DNA of 64,000 nucleotides. It comes from Streptomyces sp. NBC_01454. Lineage in GTDB: Bacteria; Actinomycetota; Actinomycetes; Streptomycetales; Streptomycetaceae. The notes under the pieces are model-generated. The model was not told where the DNA came from. It saw only the letters and a program-made list of their open reading frames with translations, and ran no database searches. The position numbers and the translations under genes were made by a program. The number at the start of each line of letters is the position of its first letter. Within the stretch, counting starts at the first letter, position 1. The stretch is taken from NCBI RefSeq assembly GCF_036227565.1, contig NZ_CP109461.1:496001-560000 (forward strand), written 5' to 3'. Of the stretch, positions 9,461-17,630 are shown piece after piece.

Positions 9461-9736
9461 CGTGCCACCCCCGCTCCCGGCTGATTCATCGGGCAAGGCG
9501 TGGCACGGCTCGTACTGGGAGGTTCACCCATTGCGGGTCTGCTGCTCCTTCTTCACTCGATCGGACCGCATCCCGGCCCGATGGATCTGGGCGGACAATT
9601 ATCCGCACGACAACTGTAAAGGATCAGTAAAGCCCCTGGCCAGAGGAGACGCACAGGACAGGGGTAGGGGTCTTTTCGGACTTTCCCGCCCGATCTCTCG
9701 CCCTTGTGCTCCACAGTTGCCTCGTTCTCCTATGCT

Positions 9737-9752
9737 TCTACATGCTTGTAGA
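9737..9752. promoter_or_regulatory. TCTACR-N4-TGTAGA dyad, copy 1
   Basis: TCTACA-tgct-TGTAGA is a perfect 16-bp inverted repeat upstream of the small HhH gene at 9839. The right half-site overlaps a -10-like hexamer (GATAAT, 9751-9756). Five related copies occur in this island. TACA/TGTA arms resemble the dyads bound by BlaI/MecI repressors, and two such repressors are encoded nearby. It is also 277 bases from the divergent transporter start at 9460. Confidence 0.75.
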
Positions 9753-9838
9753 TAATGCCAGTGTGGTGCGGGGTACTCCGTGCTGCCCTGGCGCCCATAC
9801 GCGTGTTCTCGAACACGCGGTGACAGGAGGGGATTGGC

Positions 9839-10057
9839 ATGGCTTCGATCGATCTGGACAAGGTGCTGGACAAGGCGTGGGCGGACAAGAGCCTGCCCGA
9901 GGTGCTGGCCGCGCCCGTGTCCGCGCTCAAGGGTGTCTCGGACCGGCAGGGCGACCTGCTCAAGGAAGCGTTCGGCGTCAAGACCGTCGCCGATCTTGCC
10001 GACCTGAAGTACGTCGGCTGGGCGCAGGCCCTGGCCGCCCTGGACGCGGCGAAGTAA
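9839..10057 (+). CDS. Small helix-hairpin-helix protein
   Basis: The 72-residue protein consists of a short helical N-terminus and a helix-hairpin-helix-like unit, LKGVSDRQGDLLKEAFGVKTVADLADLKYV, of the kind found in DUF4332 and DNA-binding HhH proteins. A strong ribosome site (GGAGGGG) precedes the ATG. It is the first gene after operator copy 1 and is followed by the Spo0M-like gene 98 bases downstream. Its role in the island is unknown; nucleic-acid or protein binding is a guess from the fold. Confidence 0.75.
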   Translation: MASIDLDKVLDKAWADKSLPEVLAAPVSALKGVSDRQGDLLKEAFGVKTVADLADLKYVGWAQALAALDAAK

Positions 10058-10155
10058 CACCCCGGCCGGCGCGCGGTGCCGCGGAGGGGACCTGCACCCG
10101 CGGCGCCGCGCCTACATGAAATCCATACGCACGTAAGACGAAGGAGAACGCCACG

Positions 10156-11190
10156 ATGGTGTTCAAGCGCCTGCTCGGCTCAGTGGGGGTCGGCGGACCC
10201 GCAGTGGATACGGTCCTTGCACCGGGAGCCGTCCTGCCTGGCGGCAGCCTGACCGGCGAAGTCCGCCTGACCGGCGGGCGGGCCGACTTCGACATCGAGC
10301 ACATCACGCTCGAACTCATCGCCCGCGTCGAAGCCGAACACGACGGCGGCGAGCACGAGGGCGCGGCCGCCTTCGAACGTTTCAGTGTCGGCGGCGGTTT
10401 CCGCCTCGCCGAGGGCGAGCACCGCACTGTGCCGTTCGCCATCACGCTGCTCTGGGAGACCCCCGTCACTCAGTTGCACGGGCAGCCGCTGGGCATCGTC
10501 CTCGGGATCCGTACCGAGCTCGCGGTGGCCGGAGCCAGGGACAAGGGCGACCTCGACCCGTTGGCAGTGGGTCCGTTGCCGGTGCAGGAGGCGATCCTGG
10601 AAGCGTTCGGGCAGCTCGGCTTCGGCTTCAAGTCCGCCGACCTTGAATACGGGCGCATCGGCGGCACCGGCCAGCAGCTGCCGTTCTACCAGGAGATCGA
10701 GCTCACCCCCGCCCCGCAGTACGCCCACCAGGTCAACGAGATCGAGGTGACCTTCCTCGCCAATCCCGGCGGGATGGAGATCGTCCTGGAGGCAGACAAG
10801 CGCGGCGGACTGTTCTCGGGCAGTCACGACGTGCTCGGCCGGCATCACGTCAGCCACGAGGGCGCGGCCCACCGGGACTGGAACGCGGTCGTCGGTTCCT
10901 GGATCAGTCAGCTCATCGACGCCCACTCGGCCCGCGTCTCCCATCACCCGTACGGGCACGGCGACATCCACGGCTCCCACGCCCACAAGGACGAGCACGG
11001 CCACCACGGGCACGGCGGTCATCACGGCGGCCACCGTTCCGGGCCCGGCATGGGCACCGTCGTCGCCGCCGGTGCCGCGGGCCTGGCCGTCGGCGTGGTC
11101 GGCGGCATGGTCGCCGCCGAAGCCGTCGACGAGATCGGCGACTTCTTCGAAGGTGACGACGAGGAAGACGGCGGGGGCGAGGAGGCGTAA
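10156..11190 (+). CDS. Spo0M-like sporulation-control protein with His-rich linker
   Basis: Residues 1-250 match the SpoOM/arrestin-like family (MVFKRLLGSVGVGGPAVDTVL, GGSLTGEVRLTGG, IELTPAPQYAHQVNEIEVTFLANP). Bacillus Spo0M influences sporulation and cell-wall processes. Around residues 255-292 comes a linker with about 14 histidines, a plausible metal-binding tract. Then comes a glycine-rich hydrophobic segment (GTVVAAGAAGLAVGVVGGMVA) and an acidic tail. The segment could anchor it to the membrane or act as a Gly-zipper. It shares the promoter region of the HhH gene. Confidence 0.85.
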   Translation: MVFKRLLGSVGVGGPAVDTVLAPGAVLPGGSLTGEVRLTGGRADFDIEHITLELIARVEAEHDGGEHEGAAAFERFSVGGGFRLAEGEHRTVPFAITLLWETPVTQLHGQPLGIVLGIRTELAVAGARDKGDLDPLAVGPLPVQEAILEAFGQLGFGFKSADLEYGRIGGTGQQLPFYQEIELTPAPQYAHQVNEIEVTFLANPGGMEIVLEADKRGGLFSGSHDVLGRHHVSHEGAAHRDWNAVVGSWISQLIDAHSARVSHHPYGHGDIHGSHAHKDEHGHHGHGGHHGGHRSGPGMGTVVAAGAAGLAVGVVGGMVAAEAVDEIGDFFEGDDEEDGGGEEA

Positions 11191-11217
11191 GACGCCCGCC
11201 TGCACCACCCACCAACT

Positions 11218-11233
11218 TCTACGTTGGTGTAGA
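11218..11233. promoter_or_regulatory. TCTACR-N4-TGTAGA dyad, copy 2
   Basis: TCTACG-ttgg-TGTAGA lies 68 bases upstream of the TerB-like gene, in the gap after the Spo0M-like gene. One arm has A to G relative to the perfect palindrome, the same substitution seen in copy 4. The right half could overlap a -10 element (TAGAAA). Confidence 0.7.
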
Positions 11234-11300
11234 AATGAAGGTGTCCGGGCCGGCCCGTCCGTCCCCGGCCCGGACACCCCTACGACCCAGTGGAGTTGAC

Positions 11301-11756
11301 ATGGCCCTGTGGGACCGCATCAAGGAATCCGCCCAGCAGATGCAGACGCAGCTGGACGCGAAGAAGAACGACCTCAAGTCCGGAGCATTCCGCGACGCGT
11401 CCATGGCGATGTGCGCGCTCGTCGCAGCCGCCGACGGCACCATCGACCCCTCCGAACGCCAGCGAGTCGCACAGCTGATCGCCACGAACGACGTGCTGCG
11501 CAACTTCGACGCCGCAGACCTGCAGCGGCGCTTCGACGAGAACCTCAACAAGCTGACCGCCGACTTCGACTTCGGCAAGGTCAGCGTCCTCCAGGAGATC
11601 GCCAAGGCGAAGAAGAAGCCCGCCGAGGCCCGCGCCGTCATCCAGATCGGCATCGTCATCGGCGGCGCCGACGGCGACTTCGACAAGACCGAGCAGGCCG
11701 TCGTCCGCGAAGCCTGCTACACCCTGGACCTTCCCCCGCACGAGTTCGACCTCTGA
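11301..11756 (+). CDS. terB: TerB-like tellurite-resistance family protein
   Basis: The 151-residue all-helical protein has the TerB pattern of two acidic repeats, DGTIDPSERQRVAQLI and DGDFDKTEQAVVREACYTLDL. These lie in the positions of the metal-binding loops of the TerB fold. TerB proteins accompany TerD in stress and tellurite operons and are thought to bind divalent metal at membranes. It has its own dyad upstream and is followed by a GlsB/YeaQ gene 100 bases later. Confidence 0.88.
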   Translation: MALWDRIKESAQQMQTQLDAKKNDLKSGAFRDASMAMCALVAAADGTIDPSERQRVAQLIATNDVLRNFDAADLQRRFDENLNKLTADFDFGKVSVLQEIAKAKKKPAEARAVIQIGIVIGGADGDFDKTEQAVVREACYTLDLPPHEFDL

Positions 11757-11856
11757 GCCGATCACCGGCCCACCCAGGGTGCCGCTGAGCGCGGCCCGTG
11801 TGGCTCGCCGCCCGGCGGGCATCCGGACATGACCAAATGGAGAGAGTGGGGCAGGT

Positions 11857-12120
11857 ATGGAGATCTCCGGTGTGATCAGTGCGATCGTGATCGGCATCGT
11901 CGTCGGCACGCTGGGACGGCTCGTCCTGCCGGGGCGCCAGCGCATCGGCCTGCTGTGGACGATCGCGGTCGGCATCGTCGCGGCCTTCGTCGGCACCGGC
12001 ATCGCCGCGGCCCTCGGGGTCGCGGACACCAAGGGCATCGACTGGATCGAGTGGCTCATCCAGATCGCCCTCGCCGCAGCCGGCGTGACAGCCCTGGAAC
12101 GCTTCAAGACCCGCCGCTGA
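11857..12120 (+). CDS. GlsB/YeaQ/YmgE family membrane protein
   Basis: The 87-residue protein has three hydrophobic segments and the family signature at the first loop (GTLGRLVLPGRQRIGLLWTIAVGIVAAFVG). These small stress-induced membrane proteins are also called transglycosylase-associated proteins; no enzymatic activity is established. It has a paralogue at 22309, so both ends of the island carry one. Confidence 0.85.
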   Translation: MEISGVISAIVIGIVVGTLGRLVLPGRQRIGLLWTIAVGIVAAFVGTGIAAALGVADTKGIDWIEWLIQIALAAAGVTALERFKTRR

Positions 12121-12187
12121 GCCCCTCCATGTTTTCGATGCGCGACGAAGCGCATCCGCTTCCCTGAAAGGCTTCCCAATGCTGATG

Positions 12188-13384
12188 TCAAGCCGCTGCC
12201 GTGACAGCGGGTGTGGCTTGGTAGCACGCGCCGTCACGAATCATGGCCCACAGGACATTGATGCGGCGGCGCGCGAGTGCCAGCAGCGCCTGCTTGTGCC
12301 CTTTCCCTTCGGCGCGTTTGCGCGCGTAGTACGTCTTCGAGGCCGGACAGTTCTTCAGGCTCGACAGCGCCGAGAGATACATGGCGTTGAGCAGCCCACG
12401 GTGGAAACGCCGGGGTCTGCGGAGGTTCCCGCTGACGCGGCCGGAGTCGCGCGGGGCCGGCGCCAGGCCGGCGTAGCCGGCAAGCCGGTCGGCGCTGCCG
12501 AAGGCGTCCATGTCGCCTCCGGTGGCGGCGATGAACACGGCCCCCATCTGCTTGCCCATGCCGGGCAGGCTGAGGATCACCTCGGCGTGCGGATGCTCGC
12601 GAAGCCGGGTCTCGATCAGGGCATCGACTTCAGCGATCTCCTCATCAAGGGCCATCACCCCCTTCGCGAGGCGGACCACCATGGCGGCGGCCAGCTTCTC
12701 GCCGGGCAGCGCGGTGTGCTGTGCTTCAGCGGCCTCCACCGCCGTCCGGGCGAGGGCCGCGGCACTGCGGACCTTGCGGTTGCGCAGCCACGTATCGATG
12801 CGCTTCACGCCGCTGCGGCGGATCGCCGCCGGGGTCTGGTAGCCCGTCAGCAGAACGACGGGACCCTTGTTCGTCAGCTCCAGCTCGCGCTCCAACGCCG
12901 GAAAGATCTCAAGCAGTTGGGCCCGCAGCCGGTTTATCTGGCGAGTGCGGTCGCACATCAGGTCGGTGCGGCGGCCGGTCAGGGTGCGCAGGTCCACGGC
13001 GATCTCGTCGCCGGGCCGCAGCTGGCCCAGGTCGCGGCGCATTCGGGCTTGGTCGGCGATGACGAAGGCGTCCTTGGCGTCCGTCTTGCCTTCGCCCCTG
13101 TAGGAGGCCGAAGCGCGGTGCACGGTCAAGCCGGTGATGTAGACCATCGGCTGGTCGTGGCTGAGCAGCAACCCGATCAGCAGGGCAGCTCCGCCGTGGT
13201 TGAGGTCGACCGCCCACAGCACATCGGTATCGAGCGCCAGGACGTCCCCAATCAGTTCCAGCAGGGCCGTCTCGTCGTTCAGGATCCGGCGGGACAGCAG
13301 CCGTTCGCCGTCCGCATTGATCACCACGCAGTGGTGATGTTCCTTGCCGATGTCCACTCCGGCCCATATTCGGGGCACGGTCAC
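12188..13384 (-). CDS. IS110-family transposase
   Basis: From the GTG at 13384 (preceded by GGCGGAG) the protein has 398 residues. It shows the IS110 DEDD N-terminal domain (VPRIWAGVDIGKEHHHCVVI, later GEGKTDAKDAFVIAD) and the C-terminal transposase_20 domain with a helix-hairpin-helix (ILSLPGMGKQMGAVFIAATGG...YAGLAPAPRDSG). IS110 elements lack terminal inverted repeats, and I could not fix their ends. The element separates the GlsB gene from the lectin-LysM gene. The frame is intact. Confidence 0.92.
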   Translation of the reverse strand: MTVPRIWAGVDIGKEHHHCVVINADGERLLSRRILNDETALLELIGDVLALDTDVLWAVDLNHGGAALLIGLLLSHDQPMVYITGLTVHRASASYRGEGKTDAKDAFVIADQARMRRDLGQLRPGDEIAVDLRTLTGRRTDLMCDRTRQINRLRAQLLEIFPALERELELTNKGPVVLLTGYQTPAAIRRSGVKRIDTWLRNRKVRSAAALARTAVEAAEAQHTALPGEKLAAAMVVRLAKGVMALDEEIAEVDALIETRLREHPHAEVILSLPGMGKQMGAVFIAATGGDMDAFGSADRLAGYAGLAPAPRDSGRVSGNLRRPRRFHRGLLNAMYLSALSSLKNCPASKTYYARKRAEGKGHKQALLALARRRINVLWAMIRDGACYQATPAVTAAA

Positions 13385-13618
13385 CTCCGCCAGCTCGTCG
13401 CGCTCTTGCAGCCCAGCAGACGACCTCGCCGACGTTGCCCTACACAGCGATCGAGTCGCATCTCCCAATTGGCGGTCGAGTCGTCGCGGGGCTCCGGGCG
13501 GCCAAGCCTTTCCAGCCATCTCACGGCGCAGCCATGACAGCCATACCCAGAGCCCCTGGGTCCCGCTGATCTTACGAGTGACCAGTTCGAACCACGATCA
13601 AGAAAGTAGGGCACGTCC

Positions 13619-14170
13619 ATGAGTGACACCCTGTACCCGGGTGATGAAATTGGTCTCGGTCAATCCCTGCAGGGCGGCGCCTACATCCTGACGCTGCAGA
13701 GCGACGGCAACCTGGTGCTCTCCGAGCCGGGCGGCGTCGTGTGGGCGACCGACACCCACGAGCAGGGAGTTCAGCGAGCGGTGCTCCAGCAGGACGGCAA
13801 CTTCGTGCTGTACACCGACGACGGCCCGGTGTGGGCCACCGACACCAACGGAGAGGCCGCCGACCGGCTGGTCGTACAGGCCGACCGCAACGTGGTGCTG
13901 TACGCCGTGGACGGCAGCCCGCTGTGGGCGTCGGACACCAACACCGACAATCCGATCGCCGTCGAAGAACCGGCTGAGGCCCCGGCCGCCGAAGAGGTAT
14001 CCCCGTTCGTCCCGGAGCCGCGCACCTACACCGTCGAACCCGGCGACACCCTGTGGGACATCGCCGAACGCTTCTACGGCGACGGCAACCGCTACCACGA
14101 CATCGCCGCTGCCAGCGGCATCGACAACCCGGACCTGGTGGACGTCGGCCAGGTGCTGACGATTCCGTAG
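13619..14170 (+). CDS. B-lectin/LysM protein
   Basis: The 183-residue protein starts with a mannose-lectin-like beta-prism (residues about 1-115) with three QxDxNxVxY-type units (LQSDGNLVL, LQQDGNFVLY, VQADRNVVLY). A proline/glutamate linker leads to a C-terminal LysM domain (YTVEPGDTLWDIAERFYGDGNRYHDIAAASGI...VGQVLTIP). LysM binds peptidoglycan or chitin and the lectin part binds mannose-type glycans. There is no signal peptide, so how it would reach the wall is open. The upstream promoter region may have been altered by the IS110 element. Confidence 0.88.
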   Translation: MSDTLYPGDEIGLGQSLQGGAYILTLQSDGNLVLSEPGGVVWATDTHEQGVQRAVLQQDGNFVLYTDDGPVWATDTNGEAADRLVVQADRNVVLYAVDGSPLWASDTNTDNPIAVEEPAEAPAAEEVSPFVPEPRTYTVEPGDTLWDIAERFYGDGNRYHDIAAASGIDNPDLVDVGQVLTIP

Positions 14171-14174
14171 TCCC

Positions 14175-14232
14175 CGGCCGCAACGACGAAAGGCCCCGAC
14201 CTCGACGTCGGGGCCTTCCGTCGTTGCGGCCG
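14175..14232 (+). terminator. Long hairpin terminator after the lectin-LysM gene
   Basis: CGGCCGCAACGACG-AAAGGCCCCGAC pairs with GTCGGGGCCTTCCG-TCGTTGCGGCCG across a six-base loop, a 26-bp stem with one mismatch, 4 bases after the stop codon. Confidence 0.8.
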
Positions 14233-14339
14233 CAGCCCTGGACAGCGGCGCGTCGATGTGTGCACGGACCCACACGTGCCTGCTTCGGCGCCTCCGCGTC
14301 GCAGCGGCGGCCTGGAGGCGAGGGCCCACCCTCACGTCA

Positions 14340-14355
14340 TCTACAGAGATGTAGA
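14340..14355. promoter_or_regulatory. TCTACR-N4-TGTAGA dyad, copy 3
   Basis: TCTACA-gaga-TGTAGA is a perfect 6+6 inverted repeat lying 184 bases upstream of the second CNNM transporter pair. The intervening leader (14356-14539) has no convincing gene and could be a long 5' untranslated region. Confidence 0.72.
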
Positions 14356-14539
14356 AGCATAGAGTTCCCCCACCGGGTCGCTGCGTCGGTAGCGCCCCGC
14401 CGGCGTATTCCCTGCCGTATTGCTGGCTCGCGCGAAGGAGAAGATCGTTGTCCGCCTCTTCGAGGGACCCCTCTGGGCACCATATCCGGCCATCCCGCCA
14501 GAACGCGACTGATCGCGGCACTCTGCGCGGTGGTGCCCG

Positions 14540-15916
14540 GTGAGTGCCGTACTCGGTCTGCTGGCCGTCCTCGTCCTGACCGCCGGCACCGGCTACTTCG
14601 TGGCCCAGGAGTTCGCCTACGTCGCCGCCGACCGCCTGGCCCTGACCCGTGAGGCTGCTGCCGGTGACAAACGGGCTGCCCGCGCGGTGAAGGTGCTGGA
14701 GCGGCTGTCTTTCATGCTCTCCGGCGCGCAGCTGGGTATCACCGTCACCGGTCTGGTCGTCGGGTTCCTCGCCGAACCCGCGCTGGCCGAGCTCCTGCGT
14801 CCGCTGCTGAGCGGCGTCGGCATCCCCGACGCGGCGGTGAGCGGGATCGCACTGTTCCTGGCGTTCGCCCTGGCCACCGTGATCCAGATGGTGTTGGGCG
14901 AGCTGGCCCCCAAAAATCTGGCTCTGGCTATTCCTGAGCGTCTGGCCAAGTCCCTGAGTGCCTCCACCGTGGCCTACCTGAAAGTCGCGGGCCCCCTGAT
15001 CCGTGTGTTCGATGCGGCGGCGAACAGGATTCTGCGCCGGATCGGCATCGAGCCGGTGGAGGAACTGCACCACGGGGCGACGCTGGAGGAGCTCGGCCAT
15101 CTGATCGGCGAGTCCCACGACCACGGGCAGCTGCCCCGGGCCAACGCCGACCTGCTGGAGAGCGCGCTGGAGTTCTCCGAGCGCCGCCTGGGCGAGGTCA
15201 TGGTGCCCCGGGTGGACGTCGACACCGTCCCGGAAGCCGCCTCGGGAGAAGAGGTGGCGTTGCTGATCGCCCGCCGCGGCCACTCCCACTACCCCGTCCT
15301 CGGACAGCGGACCGATGACGTCGTGGGCATCGTCGGGGTCCGCGAACTCATGCCGCTGCCCGCCGGCCAGCTCGCGCAGCGGACGGCCCGGGCCCTGGCC
15401 CGCCCGGCCCTGTTCCTGCCCGACAGCCTTCCCCTGCCCGGTGCCGTCGCGCACATGGAAGCCGCGGGGGAGGAGTTCGCCGTGGTCCTGGACGAGCACG
15501 GCGGGCTGGCCGGGATCGTCACCTTCGAGGACATCGCCGAAGAACTCGTCGGTGAGATCTCCGACGAGAGCGACCGCATCGTGCCACTCGCCGTCCGCGA
15601 CGGCGCGGGCTGGCTCATCGACGCGGGCCGCCGCATCGACGAAGCGGCCCAGGCCACCGGCATCGCCCTGCCCGAGGACGACGATTTCGAGACCGTCGCC
15701 GGACTGGTCATCGACCGGCTCGGCCGCCTGCCCGTCATCGGCGACCAGCTCACCATCGCCCTCACCGACGGCGGCCAGGCCGCGGTCGAGGTCACCGCGG
15801 TGGACCGGCACGTGCCCGAACGTATCTGGCTGAGCCGCCTGTACGACCCCAAGGACACCGACGACAACACCCGGGGGGCTTCCCCTGCCGACCGCAGCAA
15901 GGAGCGGCCCGCATGA
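14540..15916 (+). CDS. CNNM/DUF21-CBS-CorC domain transporter, long type (second pair)
   Basis: The 458-residue protein has the same layout as the product of 8126-9460: DUF21 membrane domain (YFVAQEFAYVAADRLALTREA, SGAQLGITVTGLVVGFLAEP, LGELAPKNLALAIP), CBS pair (GEVMVPRVDVDTVPE, VVLDEHGGLAGIVTFEDIAEELVGE) and CorC_HlyC domain (GRRIDEAAQATGI, IGDQLTIALTDGG). The GTG start is taken at 14540. It overlaps the next gene by ATGA. Likely cation efflux at the plasma membrane; it follows operator copy 3. Confidence 0.88.
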   Translation: MSAVLGLLAVLVLTAGTGYFVAQEFAYVAADRLALTREAAAGDKRAARAVKVLERLSFMLSGAQLGITVTGLVVGFLAEPALAELLRPLLSGVGIPDAAVSGIALFLAFALATVIQMVLGELAPKNLALAIPERLAKSLSASTVAYLKVAGPLIRVFDAAANRILRRIGIEPVEELHHGATLEELGHLIGESHDHGQLPRANADLLESALEFSERRLGEVMVPRVDVDTVPEAASGEEVALLIARRGHSHYPVLGQRTDDVVGIVGVRELMPLPAGQLAQRTARALARPALFLPDSLPLPGAVAHMEAAGEEFAVVLDEHGGLAGIVTFEDIAEELVGEISDESDRIVPLAVRDGAGWLIDAGRRIDEAAQATGIALPEDDDFETVAGLVIDRLGRLPVIGDQLTIALTDGGQAAVEVTAVDRHVPERIWLSRLYDPKDTDDNTRGASPADRSKERPA

Positions 15917-16932
15917 ACCCGCTGATGGCCCTCTTCGTCACCGTCCTGCTGCTGATCGGCAGCGGCTTCTTCGTCGCCGCCGAGTTCGCCCTGGTCGCAG
16001 CCAAGCACCACCGCATGGAAAAGGCCGCCGCCCAAGGTCGGCGCGGTGCCCGCGCGGCGCTCGACGGCATGCGTGAGCTGTCCCTGATGCTGGCCGGCGC
16101 CCAGCTGGGCATCACCATGTGCACCCTGGGCCTGGGCATCGTCTCCAAACCCGCCCTCTCCCAGCAGATCGACCCCCTGCTCCAGAAGGCGGGCCTGCCC
16201 ACCGGGCTCAGCTACGGCATCGCGTTCGCCCTCGCGATGGCCGTCGTGGTCTTCCTCCACATGGTGCTGGGCGAGATGGCCCCCAAATCGTGGGCCATCG
16301 CCCACCCCGAAAGCTCCGCGATGCTCCTCGCACCGCCCTTCCGCGCCCTGATCCGCCTGGTACGGCCCCTCATCTGGGCCCTCAACCAGGTCAGCAACGC
16401 ACTGGTCCGGCTCTGCCGGGTCACCCCCCGCGAGGAACTCACCTCCGTCCACAACCGCGAACAACTCACCCACCTGGTCGCCGAATCCCAGCGACTCGGA
16501 CTGATCAGCGCAGGCGACTCCACCCTGATCACCCGCTCCCTCACCGAACCCCAAGCCCCCATCAGTGCCTTGCAGATCCCCGCCCAGCTGATCACCCAGG
16601 TGCCCGCCGACGCAGATGCCGACGCCATTCTGACCGCGGCAACCGCGGCGGACCGCACCCGGCTCCTGGTACGGGACGGCGACCAGGTCCTCGGATCTGT
16701 ACACGCCCGCGACGCTCTCGCCGCCCGAGCCCAGAGCCGCCCGGTCACCGCCGCCGAGCTGGCCCGACCGGTGCCCGACCTCAACCCCGACACCACCATC
16801 GCCCAGGCGGTCGAGGCCCTGCGGCGTCATCGCGCATCCCTCGCCGTCGTACGCGACGCCGACGGGAACCTGACGGGCCTGGTCAGCCTGGATGACCTGA
16901 TTACCCGACTTCTGGGTCCGCAGCGAGCCTGA
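15913..16932 (+). CDS. CNNM/DUF21-CBS domain membrane protein, short type (second pair)
   Basis: The 339-residue protein matches the short partner at 7122-8129. It has a DUF21 domain (GFFVAAEFALVAAKHHRMEKAAAQGR, AGAQLGITMCTLGLGI, LGEMAPKSWAIAHPE), then a CBS pair ending in VSLDDLITRLLGPQRA, and no CorC_HlyC tail. The long-short overlapping order is the same as in the first pair, so the two pairs are duplicated operons and the two chains may form a heteromer. The first CBS region is less well conserved. Confidence 0.86.
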   Translation: MNPLMALFVTVLLLIGSGFFVAAEFALVAAKHHRMEKAAAQGRRGARAALDGMRELSLMLAGAQLGITMCTLGLGIVSKPALSQQIDPLLQKAGLPTGLSYGIAFALAMAVVVFLHMVLGEMAPKSWAIAHPESSAMLLAPPFRALIRLVRPLIWALNQVSNALVRLCRVTPREELTSVHNREQLTHLVAESQRLGLISAGDSTLITRSLTEPQAPISALQIPAQLITQVPADADADAILTAATAADRTRLLVRDGDQVLGSVHARDALAARAQSRPVTAAELARPVPDLNPDTTIAQAVEALRRHRASLAVVRDADGNLTGLVSLDDLITRLLGPQRA

Positions 16933-16947
16933 CCTGAGATCGATGGA

Positions 16948-16976
16948 GGTGCGGTACCAAGGGCCGGTGCCGCACC
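16948..16976. terminator. Hairpin between convergent genes
   Basis: GGTGCGGTACC pairs with GGTGCCGCACC (one weak pair) across a seven-base loop, between the convergent CNNM (+) and UspA (-) genes. Confidence 0.5.
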
Positions 16977-17085
16977 GCCCGCAGGGCGTGAGGCGCCCTG
17001 ATGTGGTTCAGCGTGGTCTCTCGCCTTGGGTAGCCGAGGCGGCGCCCAGCCACAGAGCCCGGTTGGTGCGCGCCAGACGCGTGTG

Positions 17086-17630
17086 TCACAGGCCGGAGCG
17101 CACCACGGTGACGGGGCACCGGGCGTGATGGAGGACGGCCTGGCTGACCGAACCCAGCAGCAGGCCGGTGAATCCGCCGTGCCCGCGTGCACCGACCACC
17201 ATCAGCTGGGCCCTCCTGCTTGCCTCGATCAGCACCGGCCGGGTACGCCCGCGTACGAGAGAGAAACGAACCCTCACATCCGGGTACCGCCCTCGATGGT
17301 CCCGGAGGGCCTCGGCCAGGACCCGCTCCTCCGCTGCCCGGACCTGGTCCACATCACCGATCAGATCCACGAGATTCACCGGCTGGCCCAGGCTGTGCTC
17401 GCCGTGGTCGGCCCAGGTGGACCACGCGTGCAACGCCAGCAGCTCGGCGCCCCGCAGCGCAGCCTTGGCGAAGGCGAACGCGACGGCGGTCCGCCCCTTC
17501 GGAGAGCCGTCCACAGCTACTACTACCGGCCCGGCCGGGTCCGGCTGGTCCCGCACCACCATCACCGGGCCACGGCCGTGCGCGCTCAGATGCACCGCCG
17601 TCGATCCCCGCGGCCGGGCCGCCGTCCCGC
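17086..17630 (-). pseudogene. Universal stress protein (UspA), N-terminal domain lost
   Basis: One complete Usp domain is present (VVVAVDGSPKGRTAVAFAFAKAALRG ... MVVGARGHGGFTGLLLGSVSQAVLHHARCPVTVV) with the GxxGx9GS nucleotide-binding pattern. It is preceded by only the tail of a first domain (GSTAVHLSAHGRGPVMVVRD), which runs straight into the end of the M56 gene. Streptomyces Usp proteins commonly have two tandem domains, so about 120 residues appear deleted. A GTG at the tail (VMVVRD) could still start a one-domain protein. Confidence 0.72.

Noticed and set aside
8195..9484. 429-codon plus-strand frame opposite the first long CNNM gene
   Set aside because: Antisense shadow; no start signal and no recognisable domain.
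12179..13537. 452-codon plus-strand frame opposite the IS110 transposase
   Set aside because: Antisense of a clear transposase with catalytic motifs.
13598..15811. 737-codon minus-strand frame across the lectin-LysM and CNNM genes
   Set aside because: It spans a strong terminator and two well-supported plus-strand genes; antisense of them.
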